Shown in pieces: positions 7,400 to 16,588 of a stretch of 64,000 nucleotides of DNA (the first letter of the stretch is position 1; each line of letters begins with the position of its first letter). This stretch comes from Actinomycetota bacterium (lineage in GTDB: Bacteria > Actinomycetota > Acidimicrobiia > Acidimicrobiales > Poriferisodalaceae). The notes below the pieces were generated by a model that was given only the letters and a program-made list of their open reading frames with translations, searched no databases and was not told where the DNA came from. Position numbers and translations under genes: made by a program. The DNA is taken from contig JABABU010000014.1 in the NCBI GenBank assembly GCA_014238065.1, positions 1-64,000 on the forward strand, written 5' to 3'.

Positions 7400-8401
7400 G
7401 TGGACTTCGACCACTTGGCACGCCTGCTGGCCGTCGACGACCTGGCGCAGCGCCTCGATACGGTCGAGCGCAGGCTTTCGAAATCGTTGCTGGTCGACGA
7501 TGCGGTCCTCGGCGTTCCTTCGGCGCGGATGGCCGGCGCAGGTGGCAAGCGGCTTCGACCTGTCCTCGTCATCGCCGCTGCGAACACCGTGGACGTATTC
7601 AACGACAAGGTCGTTGCCGGATCGGCTGCGGTCGAGCTCGTGCAGGTCGGGTCACTGGTGCACGACGACATCTTCGACAAGGCCGCCACGCGCCGCGGGA
7701 TACCGACCATCAACTACACCGATGGCGATGAAGCGGCCATTCTTGCCGGCGACTTCATTCTTGCCCGTGCAGGAGTCGAGGCCGCTCAGGTTTCGGCGGA
7801 GGGGGCACGAATCTTGGCCAGGACCGTGGTCGAACTCTGCATCGGTCAGCATCAAGAGACGCATCAGCTCCACGATCTCGGCCGTACCGTCGAAGATCAC
7901 TTCGCCTCGATCGAGGCCAAGACCGCATCGCTGTTTGACGTGTCGGCTCGCATCGGCGGAATCGCCGCGGGGCTCCCTGCTGCTCAGATTGATGCGCTCG
8001 GCAGGTTCGCCCGTTCGTTCGGGATGGCATTCCAGATCGTGGACGACATTCTCGATCTCATCGCCGACCCTGTTCGCCTCGGCAAGCCGGTGGGAAGCGA
8101 CCTCCGCGCCGGCGTGTACACCTTGCCGGTCCTCACTGCGTTCGAGACCGACCGCGGCGAGGAACTCAGACAGATGCTCGAAGGCGACGTCGATGAGGAT
8201 GTTTCGTCGGAAGCGAGCTATGTCGTGCGGCACAGCGGGGGGATCGAACATGCATTGTCCATCGCTCTTGGCTATGAGAACGAAGCAGTGGATGCGCTGG
8301 AGGACCTGCCAGATCATCCCACGGTGAACGGCCTCAGACGGTTGCCGTCCGAGTACAGGATCTGGGCGCTGATGACGTTGGCCGACGGTCTCTTCGTCTG
8401 A
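7400..8401 (+). CDS. Polyprenyl diphosphate synthase
   Basis: A trans-prenyltransferase that condenses isopentenyl diphosphate with an allylic diphosphate, probably for the quinone or carotenoid precursor chain. The 333-residue protein keeps all key motifs: GGKRLRP near residue 49, first Asp-rich motif DDIFD (about 88-92) within GSLVHDDIFDKA, and second Asp-rich motif DDILD (about 215-219) within FQIVDDILDLI. GTG 7400 is chosen because homology begins there and a TANNNT box precedes it; upstream in-frame GTGs would add a non-homologous extension. It is convergent with a degenerate paralogue 25 bases away. Chain length cannot be called from sequence alone. Confidence 0.88.
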   Translation: MDFDHLARLLAVDDLAQRLDTVERRLSKSLLVDDAVLGVPSARMAGAGGKRLRPVLVIAAANTVDVFNDKVVAGSAAVELVQVGSLVHDDIFDKAATRRGIPTINYTDGDEAAILAGDFILARAGVEAAQVSAEGARILARTVVELCIGQHQETHQLHDLGRTVEDHFASIEAKTASLFDVSARIGGIAAGLPAAQIDALGRFARSFGMAFQIVDDILDLIADPVRLGKPVGSDLRAGVYTLPVLTAFETDRGEELRQMLEGDVDEDVSSEASYVVRHSGGIEHALSIALGYENEAVDALEDLPDHPTVNGLRRLPSEYRIWALMTLADGLFV

Positions 8402-8426
8402 GCACGGACAAGCTGCTCGCTCGGCC

Positions 8427-9392
8427 TCAGCCGACCGCGAGCGCCAGTGCCGCTGCCCTGAGCCCGTCGACAGCGCGGCCAGGAGGTAGATCGTCGAGAT
8501 GACCAGCGGCCGCATGTGCATGCTCTGAGGCAGTGGAAAGAGACGTCGCCAGCGCGCCGCCACTGCGTACGATGTCAAGGCCTGAGGTAATGGCCGCCGG
8601 GTCGCCCATGTCGAGCATTCGCCTCAACTCGGCACCGTTCTCGCTGTCCAGGGATCGAATTGTCGGCATCGTGTAGATGCCTGCCGCGAGGTCGGTTCGT
8701 GAGCTGGCGGGTTGTTGGCCGTTAGTTGCTGCGAAATCGGCAACGTCATGGCGGATCTGGAAGGCCAGGCCAAACGATCGCCCAAACTCGGTGAGCCTGT
8801 CGACGTGATGGCGATTTTTGCCGGACACCAGCGCTCCGATCCGACACGCCGTCGAGAACAGCGCAGCAGTCTTTCCGGCGATGGCGTCGAGATACTGGGC
8901 CTCGGTGCGCGAGAGCTGTTCCCGGCTCCTCAGCTCCTTTACTTGTCCCTCGCACACCCATCCGATGGTCTCTGCGAGAAGTTCGGCGATCTCGGTGCTG
9001 AGCGAGGCCGCGAGTTCAGAAGCGCGCGCCATGAGGAAGTCGCCGGCGAGGATCGCATTCAGATCTCCCCAACGGTGATTGACCGACTCTGCACCCAAAC
9101 GCGCTTCCGCTTCGTCGATGACGTCGTCGTGGTAGATCGAACCCAAGTGAACCAACTCGACCGATACACCAGCCGTCACGATGTCGTCCGACAGCGAGGC
9201 CGACGATTCAGCGGATCCAACCAACGCAGACGCGGCGACGAAACTCGGCCGAATCCTCGGGCCTCCGAGGTGCGCGAGATGTGAGGCGATCTCTGTGAGC
9301 GAATCGTCGGCTGACACCACAGCTGTCTTGAGCCGCTCCTCGATCATCGCCGTGTCAGCCGACGGATCGGGACGCCATGCCAGAGGAGTCAT
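8427..9392 (-). CDS. Polyprenyl-synthase paralogue with altered active-site motifs
   Basis: The 321-residue protein aligns end to end with the convergent neighbour: GSIYHDDVIDEA matches the first Asp-rich motif, and AGIYTMPTI matches AGVYTLPVL. Three key positions differ. GGKRLRP is GGPRIRP, losing the IPP-binding Lys. The second motif DDILD is HDVAD (His codon at 8748-8750). The KPVGSD segment is replaced by QPASSRTD. Residues that normally bind IPP and magnesium are therefore missing, so it may be a regulatory or non-catalytic partner of a heteromeric synthase. The ATG at 9392 has AAAGG about 10 bases upstream; the frame extends farther without homology. Confidence 0.75.
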   Translation of the reverse strand: MTPLAWRPDPSADTAMIEERLKTAVVSADDSLTEIASHLAHLGGPRIRPSFVAASALVGSAESSASLSDDIVTAGVSVELVHLGSIYHDDVIDEAEARLGAESVNHRWGDLNAILAGDFLMARASELAASLSTEIAELLAETIGWVCEGQVKELRSREQLSRTEAQYLDAIAGKTAALFSTACRIGALVSGKNRHHVDRLTEFGRSFGLAFQIRHDVADFAATNGQQPASSRTDLAAGIYTMPTIRSLDSENGAELRRMLDMGDPAAITSGLDIVRSGGALATSLSTASEHAHAAAGHLDDLPPGRAVDGLRAAALALAVG

Positions 9393-9782
9393 CGAGTCTG
9401 CGCCTTTCGTGTCACGGTGATCCTTTGGCTCACTGATCGGTCCTCCAGCTGATCCCGTAACGGTAGACGGCCACTGCACCACTCCGGAACAGGATTCGAC
9501 CACCGGCACTTTCAAGGATCAAGGGCAACATCATGCCGCGACGTCGGTGTCACCACGCAGCGTCGATTCAATTCCTCGATATCGACGCTTGAAGCGGACA
9601 TCTACAGATTTCGTGCCATGAATGCTGAGCCTGACCGTGCAATAGCTGCCTGGAATGCCTACGGTCAGTGCAGACGTTGGGTAGGTCGGCGTAACCCGTT
9701 GCTCATGCCGGAGGCCGTTTGGCCGATGGGGAGATCATCACCGATTGGTGACGATGTCTGGCGACGGGGAGCCCCGGTAGAC
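9393..9782. other. Intergenic region between divergent prenyl-synthase paralogue and clpC
   Basis: No convincing gene is seen. Frames running through this stretch lack family resemblance and good ribosome-binding sites. It should contain the promoter of the leftward gene, while the clpC promoter lies at its right end. Confidence 0.4.
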
Positions 9783-9811
9783 TTGACATTGCCTCCCGCC
9801 GGGAGGATCGA
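9783..9811 (+). promoter_or_regulatory. clpC promoter with a palindrome in the spacer
   Basis: A consensus -35 TTGACA (9783-9788) is followed after 17 bases by a weak -10 GATCGA (9806-9811). A perfect inverted repeat CCTCCC-GCC-GGGAGG (9792-9806) fills the spacer, where a bound protein or supercoiling-sensitive structure could control transcription. It does not resemble the CIRCE, HAIR or CtsR-box sequences I know. Confidence 0.5.
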
Positions 9812-9826
9812 CCGCTGGAGGCCCCG

Positions 9827-12349
9827 TTGTTCGAACGGTTTACAGACAGGGCACGACGAGTCGTGGTGCTCGCGCAAGAAGAAGCGCGGCTGCTCAACCA
9901 CAACTACATCGGCACCGAACACATCCTTCTCGGCCTCATCCATGAGGGTGAGGGCGTGGCCGCGAAGGCTCTCGAGTCACTCGGGATCTCGCTTGAGGCT
10001 GTTCGCAGCCAGGTCGAGGAGATCATCGGTCAGGGTGGATCCTCGCCGTCCGGACACATTCCGTTCACGCCGCGCGCCAAGAAGGTGCTCGAGTTGTCGT
10101 TGCGTGAAGCGCTGCAACTCGGCCACAACTACATCGGCACCGAACACATCCTTCTCGGCCTCATCCGCGAGGGCGAAGGTGTCGCTGCTCAGGTGCTCGT
10201 CAAGTTGGGCGCCGATCTGTCTCGCGTCCGCCAGCAGGTCATCCAGTTGCTCTCCGGCTATTCCGGCCCTGCCAGCGCAAGCGGTGGCTCAGGCAAAGAG
10301 CCAGCAGGCGCCACGTCAGGTCAGTCGTCGGAGGCCGGCTCGCAATCTGGGTCGTTGGTGCTCGACCAGTTCGGCCGCAATCTGACCCAGATCGCACGTG
10401 AGAAAGGCCTTGACCCTGTCATCGGCCGCTCTCGTGAAGCAGAGCGCGTGATGCAGGTCCTGTCGCGACGCACGAAGAACAACCCGGTGCTCATCGGCGA
10501 ACCCGGTGTCGGCAAGACTGCCATCGTCGAAGGCCTCGCCCAGAAGATCACAGCAGGCGATGTCCCTGACACGCTCAAGGGCAAGCATCTCTACACGCTC
10601 GATCTTGGCGCGCTCGTTGCAGGTTCCCGATACCGCGGGGACTTCGAGGAGCGCCTGAAGAAAGTGCTGAAGGAGATCAAGGCCCGCGGCGACATCATCC
10701 TGTTCATCGACGAACTCCACACGCTCGTTGGTGCAGGCGCTGCCGAGGGTGCGATCGACGCGGCCTCGATCTTGAAGCCGATGCTTGCCCGCGGTGAACT
10801 CCAGACCATTGGTGCAACCACGCTCGACGAGTATCGCAAGCACCTCGAGAAGGATGCAGCTCTCGAACGTCGCTTCCAACCGATCAAGGTCGAAGAGCCC
10901 ACTGTCGCCCACACGATCGAGATCCTGAAAGGTCTCCGCGATCGCTACGAGGCTCACCACAGGGTCACCATCACCGACCAGGCGCTCGTCGCTGCGGCCA
11001 ACCTCGCCGACCGCTACATCGCCGATCGACATCTTCCGGACAAGGCCATCGACCTCATCGACGAAGCTGGTGCACGACTCCGCATCAAACGGATGGAGAC
11101 ACCTCCTGACTTCAAGGAGATCGAAGAGAAGATCGCCGCTGTCGTCGACAGCAAGAAGCAGGCTGTCGAAGATCAAGATTTCGAACTCGCAGGATCTCTT
11201 CGCGACGAAGAGAAAGAGCTGCTCGATCAGCGGTCCACCATGGAGTCCCAGATCAAAGCCGAAGGCGTCGATCTCTTCGACGAAGTCGACGAGGAAGCCA
11301 TCGCAGAGGTCCTCTCGATCTGGACGGGTATCCCGGTCTACAAGCTCACTGAAGAAGAGACCGCAAAGCTCCTTCGCATGGAAGAGGAGTTGCACAAGCG
11401 CATCGTCGGCCAGCAGGACGCTGTCAAGGCCGTCAGCCAAGCGGTTCGTCGTACGCGTGCAGGTCTCAAAGATCCGAAGCGACCCGGCGGATCGTTCATC
11501 TTCCTCGGCCCGTCAGGTGTCGGCAAGACCGAACTTGCTCGCACGTTGTCGCAGTTCCTCTTCGGTGATGAAGAGTCGATGATCACGCTGGACATGAGCG
11601 AGTACATGGAAAAGCACACGGTCAGTCGTCTCGTCGGCTCACCTCCTGGATACGTCGGCTACGACGAGGGTGGTCAGCTGACCGAAGCCGTCCGTCGCAA
11701 GCCGTTCTCTGTGGTGCTCTTCGACGAGATCGAGAAGGCACATCCCGACGTGTTCAACACGCTCCTCCAGATTCTGGAGGAAGGTCGTCTCACCGACAGC
11801 CAGGGCCGCTCGGTCGACTTCCGCAACACCGTGCTGATCATGACTTCCAACCTCGGTACCGCCGATCTCCGCAAGGCGAACGTCGGCTTTTCGAAGGTCG
11901 ATGAAGCAGTCAGCTATGAGCGGATGAAGGAAAAGGTCACCGACGCGCTGAAGGCCCACTTCCGGCCCGAGTTCCTCAACCGGATCGACGACACCATCGT
12001 CTTCCACGAGTTGAGTGTCGCCGAGGTGACCAACATCGTCGATCTCCTGATCGCTCGCACCGCCAAGCAGTTGATGGCTCAAGGTCTCGGCATCGAACTC
12101 ACCGATGCGGCCAAGTCAATGCTTGCTCGCAAGGGATACGACCCCACTCTCGGTGCCCGTCCTCTCCGTCGTGCCATCCAGCGCTACGTCGAAGACGCCC
12201 TCTCCGAACGGATCCTCTACAAGGAATTTCACGCCGGTGAGATCATCATCGTCGACGCCGACGAAGAAGAGGACGAAATCATCTTCCGCTCCATCGAAGG
12301 CTTCGAACCACCTCCTGTCGAGATGGCAGAAGCGGCAGCAGACCTGTAG
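9827..12349 (+). CDS. clpC: ATP-dependent Clp protease ATP-binding subunit ClpC
   Basis: ClpC is the Hsp100 unfoldase that feeds substrates to ClpP. The 840 residues show two N-terminal Clp repeats, each with [13 protein letters not shown] (about 25 and 101), a Gly/Ser-rich linker (about 148-175), first AAA domain with Walker A GEPGVGKT (about 224) and [12 protein letters not shown], a UVR-like middle segment (about 435-470), second AAA domain with GPSGVGKT (about 561), and a C-terminal ClpB-type small domain with [10 protein letters not shown]. The start is TTG, with GGAG 6 bases upstream, and gives the standard [13 protein letters not shown] start. It has its own promoter. An acidic, Glu-rich tail ends the protein. 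Confidence 0.97.
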   Translation: MFERFTDRARRVVVLAQEEARLLNHNYIGTEHILLGLIHEGEGVAAKALESLGISLEAVRSQVEEIIGQGGSSPSGHIPFTPRAKKVLELSLREALQLGHNYIGTEHILLGLIREGEGVAAQVLVKLGADLSRVRQQVIQLLSGYSGPASASGGSGKEPAGATSGQSSEAGSQSGSLVLDQFGRNLTQIAREKGLDPVIGRSREAERVMQVLSRRTKNNPVLIGEPGVGKTAIVEGLAQKITAGDVPDTLKGKHLYTLDLGALVAGSRYRGDFEERLKKVLKEIKARGDIILFIDELHTLVGAGAAEGAIDAASILKPMLARGELQTIGATTLDEYRKHLEKDAALERRFQPIKVEEPTVAHTIEILKGLRDRYEAHHRVTITDQALVAAANLADRYIADRHLPDKAIDLIDEAGARLRIKRMETPPDFKEIEEKIAAVVDSKKQAVEDQDFELAGSLRDEEKELLDQRSTMESQIKAEGVDLFDEVDEEAIAEVLSIWTGIPVYKLTEEETAKLLRMEEELHKRIVGQQDAVKAVSQAVRRTRAGLKDPKRPGGSFIFLGPSGVGKTELARTLSQFLFGDEESMITLDMSEYMEKHTVSRLVGSPPGYVGYDEGGQLTEAVRRKPFSVVLFDEIEKAHPDVFNTLLQILEEGRLTDSQGRSVDFRNTVLIMTSNLGTADLRKANVGFSKVDEAVSYERMKEKVTDALKAHFRPEFLNRIDDTIVFHELSVAEVTNIVDLLIARTAKQLMAQGLGIELTDAAKSMLARKGYDPTLGARPLRRAIQRYVEDALSERILYKEFHAGEIIIVDADEEEDEIIFRSIEGFEPPPVEMAEAAADL

Positions 12350-12453
12350 TCGCTTCGCCGACGAACACAGCGTCTGAGGGTCGCTGTGCACTGGCTTGCC
12401 CGGCTACCAGAGTGCGGGTCCCTGGCACTGCAGTTTGATGAGAGTTCATGGTC

Positions 12454-12459
12454 CATAAT
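12454..12459 (+). promoter_or_regulatory. Candidate -10 element (CATAAT) of the lipoprotein gene
   Basis: CATAAT lies 6 bases before the GTG at 12466. This suggests a leaderless transcript and favours 12466 over the ATG at 12448, which lies upstream of the element. Confidence 0.35.
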
Positions 12460-12465
12460 CGCGGC

Positions 12466-13248
12466 GTGATCCATCGTCTCGGAGTCGGGTTCCTCTTGGT
12501 CTTCGCCCTCTCGGGTTGCAGGGTTGATCTGCTGTTCGATGTGTCGCTCGAACGGGATGGATCCGGGAACGTCGAGTTCACGCTGGGCGCCGACAACGAG
12601 CTGATGCAGTACATCGACATCGACGAGCTCGATCTCGAAGGAATTGCGGCAGAGGGCTGGACGATGACCGGTCCGACCGTCCACATCGATGGCGCGTCGA
12701 TCGTGTTGGCCAAGCGTGTCCCCTCGGCCGAGCAGTTCGATGATGTCATCGCACAGATCGACATGGGACGACTGATCTCCGACGTGTCCATCGCCATCGA
12801 CATAGGGCTCGGCTCGACTGTCTATGACGCATCAGTCACCATCGACCCAGCCATGAAGGCGGCTGACTTCAGTGACGAGGAGCTGGTCGAACTCTTCGGA
12901 GGTGAGCCATTCGGGGAAACGACCGCAGTGCTCGAGGAGCGGGCCGGCCGGCCACTCGACGAAACGATAACTGTGGAGGTGACGCTGACGATGCCCGATG
13001 ACTCGGTCAGCGATGGCGAGGTCACCTTCGCCATGGATGAGTCAGTCGTGGTGAGCGGGACCTCATCGTTCGTTGATGATGAGCTCGACGAACGGAGAGA
13101 GGCAGCCCTCGACGCCCAGGATGCATTCGACGACTCGATCAAGCTCGTCGGCGTGTTCTGGGCCATCGCAGCCGTCGTTGTTCTCGTGCTCCTATCACTC
13201 GGTTGGCGGCGTCGCCGTCGGTTCTTCAGAGGCGAGGGCACCCGCTGA
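12466..13248 (+). CDS. LppM-like membrane lipoprotein
   Basis: From GTG 12466 the protein begins with a short lipoprotein signal peptide and lipobox LSGC (Cys at residue 18). The mature part is an acidic extracellular domain opening with RVDLLFDVSLERDGSGNV, followed by a C-terminal transmembrane helix (about residues 228-245) and an Arg-rich cytoplasmic tail. This architecture matches the LppM/DUF3153-type proteins I know from actinobacteria, whose function is unclear. It lies between clpC and radA, with radA starting 27 bases after its stop, so the two may be co-transcribed. Confidence 0.65.
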   Translation: MIHRLGVGFLLVFALSGCRVDLLFDVSLERDGSGNVEFTLGADNELMQYIDIDELDLEGIAAEGWTMTGPTVHIDGASIVLAKRVPSAEQFDDVIAQIDMGRLISDVSIAIDIGLGSTVYDASVTIDPAMKAADFSDEELVELFGGEPFGETTAVLEERAGRPLDETITVEVTLTMPDDSVSDGEVTFAMDESVVVSGTSSFVDDELDERREAALDAQDAFDDSIKLVGVFWAIAAVVVLVLLSLGWRRRRRFFRGEGTR

Positions 13249-13275
13249 CCTTCCCGGTCCGAGGGTGACCCACCG

Positions 13276-14652
13276 GTGAGCAAGACTGCTCGGGTGGCAC
13301 GAGTGAAGACCTTGTATCGATGTACTGAATGCGAGGCCGACAGTCCGCAGTGGGCGGGACAATGTCCGGCCTGTGGTGCGTGGAACAGCCTGGTCGAGAG
13401 CTCGACGGCTGAACCAGCGGTGGTGCCCGAAGAGCGAAGAGCCATGCCGATCACCTCGGTGAAACCGCGGGTCGACGCCCGGCGAAGCACCGGCGTCGAC
13501 CAACTCGACGTGGTGCTCACCGGAGGTGTCGTCCCAGGGTCGGCAACTTTGCTCGGTGGTGAGCCGGGCATCGGCAAGTCGACGCTGCTGCTTCAGACTG
13601 CCGGTGCGATGGGTTCTTCTGGTCGCAGTGTTCTGTACGTGGCTGCCGAGGAGTCCATCGAACAGGTCCATGAGCGCGCCGAGCGGCTTGGCGCGCTGTC
13701 TGAATCGGTGCTCATCACCGCGGCTAACGATGTCGATACCGTTGCGTCGGAGATGCGTCGGATCGGTCCTGATGTGGTCATCGTCGACTCGATTCAGACC
13801 ATCACCGATCAATCCAACACCGGGGCGGCCGGATCAGTCACTCAGGTTCGTGATTGCGCGAACCGACTTGTTCGAGAAGCCCGCCGAACCGGGGCGGCAT
13901 TGATGCTGGTCGGTCATGTCACCAAGGAAGGTTCGTTGGCGGGCCCCCGCGTACTCGAACACGTCGTGGACACCGTCCTCACGTTCGAGGGGGATCGTCA
14001 CCATGCGCTGCGGTTCCTACGCGCGGTGAAGCACCGTTTTGGGTCGACTCGGTCGCTCGGCGTGTTCGAAATGACAGGCGACGGCCTAGTCGGTGTCGCC
14101 GATCCCAGCAGGTTGTTCCTTGCCGATCGAGTGCCTGGTGTCGCCGGGTCGGTCGTGGTCCCGATCATCGACGGTAACCGTCCCATGATGGTCGAGTTGC
14201 AGGCCCTTGTCGTGAAGTCATCGCTCGCGAGTCCCAGGCGAGTCGCGCAGGGGTTCGACTCGCGTCGGCTTGCACTGATCCTCGCCGTTCTTGAACGCCA
14301 TGCCGGCGTTCTGCTCGGCGACCACGACGTATATGTCAGCGTCGTCGGCGGCGTGAAGGTGACCGAGCCCGGTGCTGACCTGGCTGTCGCGATTGCAATC
14401 GTGTCCTCGTCGATGGGAATCGGAGTTCCTGCTGAGATCGTCGCGTGTGGCGAGGTCGGGCTCGGTGGAGAGATCCGTCAGGTCAGCGAGATCGACCGGC
14501 GGCTCAACGAAGCGTCGAGGATCGGTTTCGAATCCGTCGTCGTACCGGCCAAGTCGCCTCAGGTTCCTGAAGGGCTCAAAGTGCTGCGGGCAGCAACAGT
14601 GCTCGAAACGCTCGAACGAACCAAGTTGATCGACTCCGATCCGTTCAGGTGA
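13276..14652 (+). CDS. radA: DNA repair protein RadA
   Basis: RadA is a RecA-like ATPase that promotes branch migration in recombination. The 458 residues show an N-terminal zinc finger (CTEC about 15-18, CPAC about 31-34), a RecA core with Walker A GGEPGIGKST (about 94-103), and a C-terminal Lon-protease-like domain (GGVKVTEPGADLAVAIAI). The RadA signature normally KNRFG reads KHRFG here (about residues 251-255). In many actinobacteria radA is followed by disA; no disA is present in this window. Confidence 0.95.
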   Translation: MSKTARVARVKTLYRCTECEADSPQWAGQCPACGAWNSLVESSTAEPAVVPEERRAMPITSVKPRVDARRSTGVDQLDVVLTGGVVPGSATLLGGEPGIGKSTLLLQTAGAMGSSGRSVLYVAAEESIEQVHERAERLGALSESVLITAANDVDTVASEMRRIGPDVVIVDSIQTITDQSNTGAAGSVTQVRDCANRLVREARRTGAALMLVGHVTKEGSLAGPRVLEHVVDTVLTFEGDRHHALRFLRAVKHRFGSTRSLGVFEMTGDGLVGVADPSRLFLADRVPGVAGSVVVPIIDGNRPMMVELQALVVKSSLASPRRVAQGFDSRRLALILAVLERHAGVLLGDHDVYVSVVGGVKVTEPGADLAVAIAIVSSSMGIGVPAEIVACGEVGLGGEIRQVSEIDRRLNEASRIGFESVVVPAKSPQVPEGLKVLRAATVLETLERTKLIDSDPFR

Positions 14653-14680
14653 GCCGTCGCGGCGCGATTTCAGCGAGACG

Positions 14681-15340
14681 TCAGAGGCTGCGCTGTTGCA
14701 TAGCGTTGCGGTTGATGATGCGGTAGGTCCTGTCACGCTGCTCGAGCCAGCCCAGTCGAATGAACGACGAGATCGCCTTGTTGACGCGCTCGCGGCTCGC
14801 GCCGACCATCCGCGCCAACTCTTCCTGGGTGATGGGCAATTGAAAGTCCTCTTTGCCGTCGGCCAATTCGATGAGACGTTTCGCGGTGCGGCCTGCGACA
14901 TCGAGAAACATCGTGTCCGCGAGCGCGTCGTCCATCGTCCGCAGCCTGAGGGCGAACATCTCCACCACTTCCCACAACAGCTCGGGTCTCTTCTCGTAGA
15001 GCTCTTTGACCAGGGCATAGGGAACTCTCAGCAGCGACGACGGTTCGAGTGCCTTGACGTTGGCGCTGCGTGGCCTGGCATCGAAGATCGGCATCTCTCC
15101 GAGGAGGTCGCCAGGTTCCATCAGGAACAGCACTGACTCGCGATCGTCGAAAGATCTGCGCGTGATGGCCACCCTTCCGTCGTGAACGACGTAGAGATCG
15201 TCGGCGTGGTCGTGCTCCCTGAAGAGCACCTCGTTCCGATTCAGGCTGATCATCGAGGCGGAGCTCGCGAGCTGTGCCATCTCATCATCGGTCAACGATC
15301 GAAACATCTCGACAGACTCGAGGAGCTGGCGTGGGTTCAT
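14681..15340 (-). CDS. Crp/Fnr-family transcriptional regulator
   Basis: The 219-residue protein has an N-terminal cyclic-nucleotide-binding fold and a C-terminal winged helix-turn-helix (QEELARMVGASRERVNKAI, about residues 168-186). The ligand segment reads GEMPIFDARPRSANV, keeping the Glu and Arg-Ser pair that bind cAMP in Crp, so cAMP binding is plausible. No Fnr-type Cys cluster is seen. The long helix MFALRLRTMDDALADTMF is the dimer interface. It is convergent with radA and divergent from the PIN/TRAM gene. A class III cyclase lies at 57755 in the same window. Confidence 0.88.
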   Translation of the reverse strand: MNPRQLLESVEMFRSLTDDEMAQLASSASMISLNRNEVLFREHDHADDLYVVHDGRVAITRRSFDDRESVLFLMEPGDLLGEMPIFDARPRSANVKALEPSSLLRVPYALVKELYEKRPELLWEVVEMFALRLRTMDDALADTMFLDVAGRTAKRLIELADGKEDFQLPITQEELARMVGASRERVNKAISSFIRLGWLEQRDRTYRIINRNAMQQRSL

Positions 15341-15450
15341 CGTGGCCAGGGTAATTGTCGGTGGGCCTGTTGGATCAATGCAGGCGAAGGGTCAGATCTT
15401 GTGTTGGTTCTGCCGATGGGAGGAGGTCCCTTTTCGGAGTCGGAGCCGTC

Positions 15451-16542
15451 GTGTTCGTTGAAGTCGTTCGTTTGCTGATCGTGTTGTTCCTGACGGCGGC
15501 CGGAATCGAGTTGTCGTCCTCGATCTCTGAAGCTGAACTCGGCTCGTTCATCGGAGTGACTCTGGGCGCGGGAGTCGGTTATCTGGTCGGAGGCGTCGTT
15601 GGTCGGTCGCTGGCCGCGGCCATGGGTCAGGTCGACGCGACCGTGTCGCCGTACTCGATCGCAGAGTTGCTGGCCGGAGCCGTGACCGGAATGGTCGGGG
15701 CACTTCTCGGGCTCGGCCTCGGAGTTTCAGCGCTCGTCGTGCTTCCACGACCTTGGAGCGCCGGGCTGTTCGTCCTTGCCGGTTGGGTGTTCGCCGGCAT
15801 CGGCGGGCGGATCGGACTCCGCAGAAGCAGAGAACTGTGGTCGTTGGTCGGCCTTTCGCCACTGCCGTTGGCCGAGGCGCGACGATTTGGCGAGGCGCCG
15901 GCATCTGACTCCCATCTCCTCGACACGAGCGCCATTCTCGACGGATCCCTCCTCGAGGTCTGTCGGAGCGGGTTCGTCTGCGGTGATCTTCTCATCCCGC
16001 GGTTCGTGCTCGACGAACTGCAATCGATTGCCGACGCGCAGGACCTCGTGCGCCGACGAAGAGGACGAAGGGGACTCGAGTTGCTGGAGAGCCTCAATCA
16101 GGAGTCTTCGATCAGCGTGCACATCCTCGACGACGAGGTTCCGGAGGTGAGCGAGGTCGATGCGAAACTCGTGACACTCGGCCGCCGACTCGGTGTGCGT
16201 TTGCTTACGACCGATCGACCCTTGGCCAAGGTGGCAGAACTCCAGGGTGTGCAGTGCCTGAATTTGGCTCGGCTCGCCAACGGTCTCCGGGAGAAAACGG
16301 TTCCTGGCGAGATCGCGTCGATCGAGATTGTTCGGGAGGGCTCCGAAGCCGGTCAGGGAGTCGGCTTCCTCGACGACGGCTCGATGGTGGTGGTGACCGA
16401 CGCAGTAGCGCTGGTCGGAACCACCTCTGAGGTGAAGCTCGGGCACGAGGTGATCACATCGCGTGGTCGGATGTTGTTTGCGACCATCGTTGAGCCGGGT
16501 GTGGCGTCGCCCGTGAGCGAAGAGCCCGTCAACGCGAGCTGA
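15451..16542 (+). CDS. Membrane-anchored PIN/TRAM-domain protein (YacL-like)
   Basis: The 363-residue protein starts with about four transmembrane helices (residues 1-125), then a PIN nuclease domain beginning HLLDTSAILDGSLLEV with acidic residues D, E, D typical of PIN active sites (VDAKLVTLGRRL, LLTTDRPLAKVAEL), and ends in a TRAM RNA-binding domain (GQGVGFLDDGSMVVV). Such proteins are presumed membrane RNases. GTG 15451 is chosen because GGAG lies 6 bases upstream and the first helix begins directly after it. As in Firmicutes and actinobacteria, it precedes ispD. Confidence 0.88.
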   Translation: MFVEVVRLLIVLFLTAAGIELSSSISEAELGSFIGVTLGAGVGYLVGGVVGRSLAAAMGQVDATVSPYSIAELLAGAVTGMVGALLGLGLGVSALVVLPRPWSAGLFVLAGWVFAGIGGRIGLRRSRELWSLVGLSPLPLAEARRFGEAPASDSHLLDTSAILDGSLLEVCRSGFVCGDLLIPRFVLDELQSIADAQDLVRRRRGRRGLELLESLNQESSISVHILDDEVPEVSEVDAKLVTLGRRLGVRLLTTDRPLAKVAELQGVQCLNLARLANGLREKTVPGEIASIEIVREGSEAGQGVGFLDDGSMVVVTDAVALVGTTSEVKLGHEVITSRGRMLFATIVEPGVASPVSEEPVNAS

Positions 16543-16588
16543 GCTGGCGCGGTGGTGCCGGAGCTCGAGAGCTGCCACGCTTGGCGCC

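Noticed and set aside
9618-10385. A 255-residue plus-strand frame overlapping the clpC start
   Set aside because: It is an Arg/Ser-rich shadow of clpC in another frame, and its upstream part lacks a ribosome-binding site and family resemblance.
12366-12440. Short inverted repeats after clpC considered as a terminator
   Set aside because: The best pairings (for example ACAGCG with CGCTGT) are only six base pairs with a large loop and no U tract.
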